A stretch of DNA of 5,635 nt from Betaproteobacteria bacterium (GTDB taxonomy: Bacteria; Pseudomonadota; Gammaproteobacteria; Burkholderiales; SG8-39). Shown in pieces: positions 1 to 5,635 of this stretch. The notes beneath the pieces are model-generated. The model did not search any database. It was given only the letters and a program-made list of their open reading frames with translations, and was not told the origin of the DNA. Numbering within the stretch: the stretch's first letter is position 1; each line of letters starts with the position of its first letter. Both the position numbers and the translations under genes were made by a program. The stretch lies in the NCBI GenBank assembly GCA_005888925.1, contig VBCP01000115.1, positions 1-5,635 on the forward strand, given 5' to 3'.

Positions 1-720
1 AAGAAGAAGCGCTGGGCGCTGGTCTATCCGAACTTCGAGTACGGGCAGTCGGCCGCTGGCTGGTTCAAGCAGATGATGAAGGAGAAGCAGCCCGATATCG
101 AGTTCGTGACCGAGCAGGCCACGCCGCTCGGCAAGGTCGAGGCCGGGCCGGTAGTGCAGGCGCTCGCCGACGCCAGGGCCGACGGCATCTTCAATGTGTT
201 GTTCGGGGCGGATCTGTCGCGCTTCGTGCGCGAGGGCACCACGCGCGGGCTGTTCAAAGAGAAAACGGTCGTCAGCCTGCTCTCCGGCGAGCCCGAATAT
301 CTCGATCCGCTGAAGGACGAAGCGCCGCAGGGCTGGATCGTCACCGGCTATCCGTGGGACAAGATCGACACGCCGGCGCACAAGACGTTCGTCGCCGCGT
401 ACCAGAAGCGCTTCAACGACTATCCGCGCCTCGGCTCGCTGGTGGGCTACATCACCATGCAGTCGGTCGCCGCGGGCATCGCCAAGGCGGGCGGCGCCGA
501 TACCGAGAAGCTGATCTCGGCGTTCGCCAACCTCAGGGTCGACACGCCGGCCGGGCCGGTGACTTATCGCGCGATCGATCACCAGAGCACCATGGGCGCC
601 TGGGTCGGCAAGATCGCGATCGAAAAGGGCAAGGGCACGATGGTCGACATCAAGTACATCGACGGCGCCTCGGTGCAGCCAAGCGATGCCGAAGTGAGGA
701 AGCTGCGCTCGGGGGAGTAA
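1..720 (+). CDS. Liv-type ABC transporter substrate-binding protein, C-terminal part (5' end outside window)
   Basis: The reading frame is open from the first base and ends at TAA 718-720, giving 239 residues of a protein whose family is usually about 380-420 residues; the signal peptide and first lobe start are therefore missing. The visible part begins near YPNFEYGQSA, a segment typical of the Peripla_BP_6 (Leu/Ile/Val-binding, type I periplasmic binding protein) family, and continues through PRLGSLVGYITMQSV and the late DHQSTMGAWVGK segment that usually lies close to the C-terminus. No membrane segment is seen. By family, the protein captures a small solute in the periplasm and delivers it to the permease encoded directly downstream. 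The ligand is not readable here; the family includes binders of branched-chain amino acids, amides, urea and aromatic acids. Internal ATG codons (such as 73) are not the start, because homologous-looking sequence precedes them. The assignment to the Liv family is firm; ligand assignment is open. Confidence 0.93.
   Translation, partial: KKKRWALVYPNFEYGQSAAGWFKQMMKEKQPDIEFVTEQATPLGKVEAGPVVQALADARADGIFNVLFGADLSRFVREGTTRGLFKEKTVVSLLSGEPEYLDPLKDEAPQGWIVTGYPWDKIDTPAHKTFVAAYQKRFNDYPRLGSLVGYITMQSVAAGIAKAGGADTEKLISAFANLRVDTPAGPVTYRAIDHQSTMGAWVGKIAIEKGKGTMVDIKYIDGASVQPSDAEVRKLRSGE
711..717 (+). promoter_or_regulatory. Shine-Dalgarno-like GGGGGAG inside the end of the binding-protein gene
   Basis: GGGGGAG, with GGAG at 714-717, lies on the last codons of the binding-protein gene. 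It ends 4 nt before the CTG at 722 but 34 nt before the TTG at 752. It is the only purine-rich ribosome-binding-like site near the permease start, so it favours the upstream CTG as the true start. The function is inferred from position and sequence only. Confidence 0.5.
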
Positions 721-721
721 G

Positions 722-2602
722 CTGCCGCTAGAAGTCCTGGCGCTCCAGGCCTTGAACGGCCTGGCGAACGCCTCGTCGCTGTTTTTCCTGTCGGCGGGGC
801 TGTCGCTGATTTTCGGCGTCACGCGCATCGTCAACATGGCGCACGGCTCGCTGTACATGCTGGGCGCCTACATCGCCTATACCTGCGCCACGAGCTTGGG
901 CGGGGTGCTCGGCTTCTGGGGCGGCGTGCTCGCCACGGCGGCGGCGCTCGCGCTGCTGGGAGCATTGATAGAGATCGCGCTCCTGCGCCGCATCTATCAC
1001 GCCGCCGAGCTGTTCCAGCTGCTGGCGACGTTCGCGCTGGTGCTGCTGCTGAGCGACGTCGTGGCGGCGCTCTGGGGCGTGGAAGACCTGCTCGGGCCGC
1101 GCGCCCCGGGCCTGCGCGGCTCGGTGGAGATCCTCGGCCGCCAGTTCCCCGAGTACGACCTCTTCCTCCTCGTCGTCGGCCCGGTGGTGCTCGTCGGCTT
1201 GCATCTGCTGCTCACGCGCACCCGCTGGGGGACGCTGGTGCGCGCGGCGACCCAGGACCGCGACATGGTGGCGGCGCTCGGCGTCGACCAGGCGAAGCTC
1301 TTTACCGCGGTCTTCGCGCTCGGCGCGGCGCTCGCCGGCCTCGGCGGCGCGCTCGAGACGCCGCGCCAGCCGGCGAACCTGGGCATGGACTTGAGCGCGC
1401 TCGGCGACGCGTTCGTCGTCGTGGTGGTCGGCGGCATGGGCTCGATTCCGGGCGCCTACGTGGCGGCGCTGCTGATCGCCGAGATCAAGGCCATCTGCAT
1501 CGGCCTTGGCACGCAGACGATCGCCGGCATCCCGTTCAACTTCTCCAAGCTCACGCTGGTCGCCGAGTTCATCGTCATGGCCGTCGTGCTGATCGCGCGG
1601 CCCTACGGCCTGCTCGGCCGGGCGCAAGGCATGCCGCGCCATGCGGCGGCGATCCAGGACCCGATCGAGCCGGCGGGCCGCCGCGCGCGACTTCTGGCGC
1701 TCGCCGTGCTGGCCGCGCTGCTATGCGTGCCGCTGCTCGCCAAGGCGTCGCCGTACACCCTGGTGCTGGGCATCGATGTGCTGATCGCCGTGCTGTTCGC
1801 CGCGAGTCTGCACTTCATCGCGGGGCCGGGCGGCATGCATTCGTTCGGCCACGCCGCGTACTTCGGTCTGGGCTGTTACGGCGCCGGGCTGCTGCTCAAG
1901 CTCGCTGGCTTCCCCATGGCGGGCGCGATTGCCGCTGCGCCGCTGGTCGCGGCGCTCGGGGCGGCGATTTTCGGCTGGTTCGCGGTGCGCCTCTCCGGCG
2001 TGTATCTCGCGATGCTGACGCTCGCCTTCGCGCAGATCGTGTGGGCCATCGTGTTCCAGTGGGAAGCCCTCACCGGCGGCTCCAACGGCGTGCTCGGCAT
2101 CTGGCCGACGGCGCCCTTCAACAGCGCATGGGTCTATTACCTGCTGGTGCTCGCGCTCACCTTGGCCGGGGTGTTGGCGATGCGCCGCATCCTCTTTTCG
2201 CCCTTCGGCTACGCGATGCGCGCCGGGCGCGATTCGCCGCTGCGCGCCGAGGCGACCGGCATCGCGGTGCTGAAGGTGCACTGGATCGCGTTCATCATCG
2301 CCGGCACGGTATGCGGACTGGCGGGCGCGCTGTTCGCGTTCGCGAAAGGCGGCATCTCTCCGGAGACCATCCACGTCTCGCGCTCGATCGACGGCCTGGT
2401 GATGGTGCTGCTCGGCGGCATGCACGAGCTCGCCGGCCCGCTGGTTGGCGCGCCGGTGTTCACGCTGCTGCAGGACTCGGTGATGCGGCAGACGCCGTAC
2501 TGGCGCGGCGTGCTCGGCGTCGTCATCCTGGCGCTGGTGCTGGTGTTTCCGATGGGCATTGCCGGCACGATCGCCGGCTGGGCGAAGCGGGTGGCCCGAT
2601 GA
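722..2602 (+). CDS. livHM: Fused LivH-LivM permease of a branched-chain amino acid-type ABC importer
   Basis: This single frame encodes both inner-membrane permease subunits that E. coli makes as separate LivH and LivM. Residue numbers below count from the TTG at 752. The first half is LivH-like: INxAHG-type motif VNMAHGSLYMLGAY, a cytoplasmic coupling-loop segment around RDMVAALGVD (about residues 165-178), and the usual LivH ending RPYGLLG (283-289). A linker of roughly 20 residues follows, then a LivM half with HSFGHAAYFGLGCYGAG and a coupling loop at DSPLRAEATGIAV (about 493-506). Many hydrophobic segments occur in both halves. The first ATG-like codon is TTG at 752, but the protein would then begin at NGL, about 10 residues short of typical LivH N-termini. 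CTG at 722 adds MPLEVLALQAL and has a purine-rich site in front, so I chose it, giving 626 residues; the start remains uncertain. The TGA stop overlaps the livG start by ATGA. Confidence 0.9.
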   Translation: MPLEVLALQALNGLANASSLFFLSAGLSLIFGVTRIVNMAHGSLYMLGAYIAYTCATSLGGVLGFWGGVLATAAALALLGALIEIALLRRIYHAAELFQLLATFALVLLLSDVVAALWGVEDLLGPRAPGLRGSVEILGRQFPEYDLFLLVVGPVVLVGLHLLLTRTRWGTLVRAATQDRDMVAALGVDQAKLFTAVFALGAALAGLGGALETPRQPANLGMDLSALGDAFVVVVVGGMGSIPGAYVAALLIAEIKAICIGLGTQTIAGIPFNFSKLTLVAEFIVMAVVLIARPYGLLGRAQGMPRHAAAIQDPIEPAGRRARLLALAVLAALLCVPLLAKASPYTLVLGIDVLIAVLFAASLHFIAGPGGMHSFGHAAYFGLGCYGAGLLLKLAGFPMAGAIAAAPLVAALGAAIFGWFAVRLSGVYLAMLTLAFAQIVWAIVFQWEALTGGSNGVLGIWPTAPFNSAWVYYLLVLALTLAGVLAMRRILFSPFGYAMRAGRDSPLRAEATGIAVLKVHWIAFIIAGTVCGLAGALFAFAKGGISPETIHVSRSIDGLVMVLLGGMHELAGPLVGAPVFTLLQDSVMRQTPYWRGVLGVVILALVLVFPMGIAGTIAGWAKRVAR

Positions 2603-3366
2603 AACCGCTTCTCGAGGTGCGCGGCCTGCAGAAATCGTTCGGCGGCGTGCGCGCGGTCGACCGGGTGAGCTTCGCGCTCGGCGAGGGCGAGTTCCTGGCG
2701 CTCATCGGTCCCAACGGCGCCGGCAAGTCCACCTGCTTCAACATGGTGAACGGCCAGCTCGGCGCCGATGCCGGCGAGGTGCTGCTCGGCGGCGAGGCGA
2801 TCCTCGGCCTCGCGCCCCGCCAGATCTGGCGCAAGGGCGTCGGACGCACCTTCCAGGTCGCGGCCATCTGGGGCTCGCTCACGGTGCGCGAGAACGTGCA
2901 GCTGGCGCTTCTTTCGCATGCCGGCGAAGTGTTCCGCTTCTGGCGGCCGGCCGCCGAGCGCCACCGCGAGCGGGCGCTCGAGCTCCTCGCGGACGTCGGC
3001 ATGCAAGCGCAAGCGGCAAGACCCGCGCGCGAGCTGGCGTACGGCGACGTGAAGCGCGTCGAGCTCGCGGTGGCTCTCGCCAACGAGCCGCGCCTGCTCC
3101 TCATGGACGAGCCGACCGCTGGCATGGCGCCGCGCGAGCGCAACGAGATCATCTCGCTCACCAAGCGGCTGGTGCGCGAGCGCGGCATCTCAGTGCTCTT
3201 CACGGAGCACTCGATGGACGTGGTGTTCGCCCATGCCGACCGCATCATCGTGCTGGCACGCGGCCAGCTCATCGCCGAGGGCGACGCGCGCGCGATCCAG
3301 GACGATGCCAGGGTGCAGGAGGTCTACTTCGGCACGGGCCGCAGCTTCCGGCGCCCATCCGCATGA
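2599..3366 (+). CDS. livG: High-affinity branched-chain amino acid-type ABC transporter ATP-binding protein LivG
   Basis: This 255-residue cytoplasmic ATPase has the normal LivG length. Visible motifs are Walker A GPNGAGKST (residues 37-45), Q-loop Q86 in GRTFQ, an ABC signature region LAYGDVKRVE (146-155), Walker B LLLMDEP (166-172) with catalytic E171, and switch histidine H204 in TEHSMD. LivG proteins normally carry a YG-type signature rather than LSGGQ, so that departure is expected. The insertion between Q-loop and signature (about 100-145) is also typical of LivG. It is expected to pair with LivF and energise transport through the fused permease. The ATG start overlaps the permease stop (ATGA 2599-2602); GGGTGG at 2589-2594 is a weak ribosome-binding-like site. 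The frame is open far upstream through the permease gene, but that extension is an antisense-like arginine/alanine-rich shadow and not part of the protein. Confidence 0.95.
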   Translation: MKPLLEVRGLQKSFGGVRAVDRVSFALGEGEFLALIGPNGAGKSTCFNMVNGQLGADAGEVLLGGEAILGLAPRQIWRKGVGRTFQVAAIWGSLTVRENVQLALLSHAGEVFRFWRPAAERHRERALELLADVGMQAQAARPARELAYGDVKRVELAVALANEPRLLLMDEPTAGMAPRERNEIISLTKRLVRERGISVLFTEHSMDVVFAHADRIIVLARGQLIAEGDARAIQDDARVQEVYFGTGRSFRRPSA

Positions 3367-3368
3367 TG
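3363..3368 (+). other. livG/livF stop-start overlap with tandem ATG
   Basis: ATGATG contains the livG stop TGA at 3364-3366. Either ATG gives a LivF beginning MMLEADKL or MLEADKL, so the protein is almost unaffected. The arrangement, with no clear ribosome-binding site, points to translational coupling of the two ATPases in similar amounts. Coupling is inference from the overlap. Confidence 0.75.
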
Positions 3369-4064
3369 CTCGAAGCCGACAAGCTCTGTGCGTGGTACGG
3401 CGCCGCGCAGATCCTGTTCGACGTCTCGTTCGACGTCGGCCGCAGCGAAGTGGTGGCACTCATGGGCCGCAACGGCGCCGGCAAGAGCACCACCCTGAAG
3501 GCGATCATGGGTCTGGTCGGGCGCCGCGCCGGTGGCGTGCGCTTCGACGGCACGGAGCTCCTGCGCCTTGAGACCTTCCAGATCGCGCGGCTCGGCCTGG
3601 GCTGGGTGCCGGAAGATCGCCGCATTTTCACCGACCTCAGCGTGCGCGAGAACCTCGATGTCGGCCGCCGCCCGGCGAACGGCGGCCCAGCGTGGAGCGA
3701 AGAGCGGGTCTTCGAGCTGTTTCCGAACCTGGCCGAAATGCGCGAGCGCCCCGGCGGGCGCATGAGCGGCGGCGAGCAGCAGATGCTCACCGTGGCACGC
3801 ACGCTCATGGGCAATCCGCGCATGGTGCTGTTCGATGAGCCGTCCGAAGGCGTCGCGCCGCTCGTCGTCGAACGCATGGCCGAGGCCATCGTCGAGATGA
3901 AGCAGCTAGGACTGTCGGTGCTGCTCTCCGAGCAGAACCTGCATTTCGCGGCGCTGGTCTCGGATCGCGTCTACATACTGGAAAAGGGCCACATCAGCTG
4001 GTCCGGCGCGATGCGCGAGCTCGAAGCCAGCGCGCAGGTGCAGCGCCAGTTCCTCGGCGTGTGA
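3363..4064 (+). CDS. livF: High-affinity branched-chain amino acid-type ABC transporter ATP-binding protein LivF
   Basis: This 233-residue ATPase matches LivF in length and motifs: Walker A GRNGAGKST (residues 35-43), the LivF-style VPEDRRIF segment (82-89) where glutamate takes the Q-loop position, signature MSGGEQQM (134-141), Walker B MVLFDEP (154-160) with E159, and SEQN (189-192) where glutamine replaces the switch histidine. The glutamate and the EQN sequence are common in LivF, so they do not indicate loss of function. LivF should form the nucleotide-binding dimer with LivG. Two consecutive ATG codons begin the gene: 3363 overlaps the livG stop as ATGA, and 3366 overlaps it by one base as TGATG. 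No good Shine-Dalgarno site is seen, so reinitiation after livG is likely. The upstream extension of this frame through livG is a spurious high-GC shadow. This is the last gene of the operon; the opposite-strand gene ends 1 nt beyond its stop. Confidence 0.95.
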   Translation: MMLEADKLCAWYGAAQILFDVSFDVGRSEVVALMGRNGAGKSTTLKAIMGLVGRRAGGVRFDGTELLRLETFQIARLGLGWVPEDRRIFTDLSVRENLDVGRRPANGGPAWSEERVFELFPNLAEMRERPGGRMSGGEQQMLTVARTLMGNPRMVLFDEPSEGVAPLVVERMAEAIVEMKQLGLSVLLSEQNLHFAALVSDRVYILEKGHISWSGAMRELEASAQVQRQFLGV

Positions 4065-4065
4065 A

Positions 4066-5635
4066 TCAGGCGGCCTTACGCTCGGCGGGCGGCGGCAGCT
4101 GGGCGAGGCAGCGCCCGATCCAGAGCGCGGTGAGCTTCTCCTGCACGCCGTTCTGCGCCAGGCGCTGGGCAAGGGCGCCGAAGTCGACCTGGTCGAGCGG
4201 CTGATCCTGGTTGAAGCACGAGAAGACGTAGGTGGTCTTGCCGCTCACCGGATCGACGTGCGGCTGCAGGCACTGCGCGCAGATCTCCTTCATCATGCAT
4301 TGCATCGGCGAGTTGATCGAGCCGATGGCGATGTGGTCCTTCTTCAGGTACGGCGCCAGGACCCCATGCCGCGCCGCGGCTACCGCAGCCATCATGCGGT
4401 CCGAGCCGATGGCGATGACGCGATTGGCGGCGGCGAAAGCAATCGGCTGCGCCCCGACCGCGCCGCTCGCATAGGCCTGCATCGCCTGCACGATGTTGCC
4501 GACAAAGGCACGGTCCTGCGGCCGGCGCGGCGCGAAGCCGGGCGGCTCATCGCAGCACCACACGACCACGTCCGAGGCGGCCTCGATGTCCTCGACGCGA
4601 TAGCGATCGCCAACGTGTTTGTAGCCGGCGAAGTAAACCACTTTGGAACCGGCTGCTCGTAGCGCGCGGCCGATGGAGAAGAGCACCGCGTTACCCAGGC
4701 CGCCGCCCGCGAGCACCACGGTTTCATCCGTCGGGATTTCGGTGGGCGTGCCCGTCGGTCCCATGAGCACGACCGGCTCTCCAGGGCGCAAATAGGCGAG
4801 CAGATCGCCCGACCCGCCCATCTCGAGCGCGATCACTGAGATCAGTCCCTTTTCGCGGTCGACCCACGCGCCCGTAAGCGCGAGGCCTTCCATGGCGAGC
4901 GTCGTGCCGGGCACCCGTAGGGCAAAGCGCTCGTAGTTCTGCATGCGGTAGAACTGGCCGGGCTGGAAGCGCCGCGCCGCGATCGGCGCGCGCAATACCA
5001 CCTCGACGATGGTCGGCGTCAGACGCCGCACTTCGTGGACTACGGCGCGCAGATCGCGATTCAGGCGCGCGAGGAAGCTGGCGTCGTCCTCAGCGGCGCT
5101 CGGCGAGCGCTGCAATAGGAGATGGCTCACGACTGGGTAGCCCTGCTTGGCGCTGCCCATCGCTTTCACCACGTTGCCGAAGTAGGACGGATGCAGATCG
5201 CCGAAGAAGCTCATGAAGCGACCGTCCGGATAGCGGTGCAGCAGCACTTCAGGTCGCTTCGGCTTGGCGGTGTGGCGCTCGGGCCGTACGGGAGCGCCAG
5301 TCTCATCGGTGGCGAGGAAGTATTTGCCGTCGAGCGCAAGGCTCACGCCCTCCTCGCGCGCGAGCACGGTGTTTGGCTGCGTGCCCGCGGCGATGAGCAC
5401 CGAACGCGCTGGCAGCTCGACCTCTTTGCCCTCGACGGCGAAGACCACCGCGCGCGCGTGCTCATAAGCGTCCACTTCGATCCGGCTGGGCGTCAGGCCC
5501 TCGGCGAACACGACGCCCTCCTCGAGTGCCTTCTCGACTTCCTCATGGTTCAGCGTGTAGGACGGGCTGTCGATGAGCCGGCGCCGATAGGCGATCGTCG
5601 AGCCGCCCCAGGACTTGAGCAGGCCGAGACGTTCC
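4066..5635 (-). CDS. Fused GltD/NfnL-like and PyrK/NfnS-like NAD(P)-flavin-iron-sulfur oxidoreductase, C-terminal part (N-terminus outside window)
   Basis: The frame is open from the right edge to the stop at 4066-4068, giving 522 residues. The first part (about 5634-5130) resembles the second half of GltD-type pyridine nucleotide-disulfide oxidoreductases. It includes LNHEEVEKALEEGV, the dinucleotide-fold segment AAGTQPN (5371-5391) and a late FFGDLHPSYFG whose Asp (5197-5199) sits where family members contact FAD. From about 5075 an FNR/PyrK-like module follows: RFQPGQFYRM, GPTGTPTEIP and the NAD(P)-binding AGGGLGNA (4687-4710). Four cysteines then form C-x5-C-x2-C-x17-C (codons at 4297, 4279, 4270 and 4216), as in the iron-sulfur tail of PyrK/NfnS; a [2Fe-2S] cluster is inferred. 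The GTG at 5511 is an internal valine, not the start, since related-looking sequence continues upstream. A role in cytoplasmic electron transfer between NAD(P)H and an unknown acceptor such as ferredoxin is likely. The physiological partner and pathway are unknown. Confidence 0.85.
   Translation of the reverse strand, partial: ERLGLLKSWGGSTIAYRRRLIDSPSYTLNHEEVEKALEEGVVFAEGLTPSRIEVDAYEHARAVVFAVEGKEVELPARSVLIAAGTQPNTVLAREEGVSLALDGKYFLATDETGAPVRPERHTAKPKRPEVLLHRYPDGRFMSFFGDLHPSYFGNVVKAMGSAKQGYPVVSHLLLQRSPSAAEDDASFLARLNRDLRAVVHEVRRLTPTIVEVVLRAPIAARRFQPGQFYRMQNYERFALRVPGTTLAMEGLALTGAWVDREKGLISVIALEMGGSGDLLAYLRPGEPVVLMGPTGTPTEIPTDETVVLAGGGLGNAVLFSIGRALRAAGSKVVYFAGYKHVGDRYRVEDIEAASDVVVWCCDEPPGFAPRRPQDRAFVGNIVQAMQAYASGAVGAQPIAFAAANRVIAIGSDRMMAAVAAARHGVLAPYLKKDHIAIGSINSPMQCMMKEICAQCLQPHVDPVSGKTTYVFSCFNQDQPLDQVDFGALAQRLAQNGVQEKLTALWIGRCLAQLPPPAERKAA
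4216..4299 (-). other. Four-cysteine probable iron-sulfur binding motif of the oxidoreductase
   Basis: Reading the minus strand, cysteine codons lie at 4299-4297, 4281-4279, 4272-4270 and 4218-4216, giving C-x5-C-x2-C-x17-C. In PyrK and NfnS the corresponding C-terminal cysteines bind a [2Fe-2S] cluster, typically with slightly shorter spacing between the first two cysteines. The following CFNQDQPLDQVDFGAL resembles the C-x-x-G-P-x-F-D-x-x-x-V-D-F ending of that family. Cluster type is an inference from this similarity. Confidence 0.65.

Noticed and set aside
728..1642. 304-residue open frame on the minus strand opposite the permease gene
   Set aside because: Its product is dominated by R, A, Q, H and E with no recognisable domain, as expected from the complement of a GC-rich membrane-protein gene. 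The opposing permease is unmistakable.
1723..2598. Long in-frame extension upstream of livG
   Set aside because: It is an arginine/alanine-rich frame shadow of the LivM half. LivG homology and normal length begin exactly at the ATG at 2599.
2209..3272. Two overlapping minus-strand open frames of about 250-270 residues opposite the permease/livG junction
   Set aside because: They have no recognisable motifs and biased composition, and they span the junction of two well-supported genes. They fit high-GC antisense artefacts.
2559..3362. Long in-frame extension upstream of livF
   Set aside because: It is a low-complexity, arginine-rich shadow frame of livG. LivF has normal family length from the ATG at 3363.
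3440..3960. LivF lacking a canonical Q-loop glutamine and switch histidine, as possible evidence of a degenerate ATPase
   Set aside because: The VPE segment and the EQN sequence are usual in LivF proteins. Walker A, signature and Walker B are intact.
5509..5511. GTG as the start of the minus-strand oxidoreductase
   Set aside because: The frame stays open to the right edge, and the residues before it (LNHEEVEKALEEG and the preceding stretch) look like GltD-family sequence. It is an internal valine codon.

Overview
The window is GC-rich (by eye about two thirds G+C), with tightly packed genes, pervasive G/C third positions and long spurious open frames opposite the real genes. Protein style and gene order suggest a proteobacterium, most likely a betaproteobacterium (Burkholderiales/Rhodocyclales-like). 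That placement is inference; no rRNA or other marker gene is present.

Region 1 (1-4064, + strand) is the distal part of a branched-chain-amino-acid-type (HAAT/Liv) ABC importer operon. In order it holds the C-terminal 239 residues of a periplasmic substrate-binding protein, one polypeptide fusing both permeases (LivH then LivM), the ATPase LivG and the ATPase LivF. The genes are almost seamless. The permease reading frame probably starts 1 nt after the binding-protein stop, and permease/livG and livG/livF each overlap by ATGA, so the ORFs are probably co-transcribed and translationally coupled. All parts of a working importer are present. The solute cannot be read from the sequence: Liv-type systems import leucine/isoleucine/valine, but also amides, urea, and aromatic or other carboxylic acids.

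Region 2 (4066-5635, - strand) is the C-terminal 522 residues of a large flavoprotein whose N-terminus lies beyond the right edge. It joins a GltD/NfnL-like pyridine nucleotide-disulfide oxidoreductase segment to a PyrK/NfnS-like ferredoxin-NAD(P) reductase module, followed by a four-cysteine motif that probably holds an Fe-S cluster. Two subunits that are separate in NfnSL (SudAB) systems are thus on one chain. It converges on livF with only one base between the two stop codons.

The gene types are known ones. The points most worth a second look are the fused oxidoreductase, the probable CTG start of the fused permease, and the 1-nt convergent junction. I saw no RNA genes, mobile elements, CRISPR arrays, long repeats or convincing intrinsic terminators, and no gene-free stretch longer than a few bases.
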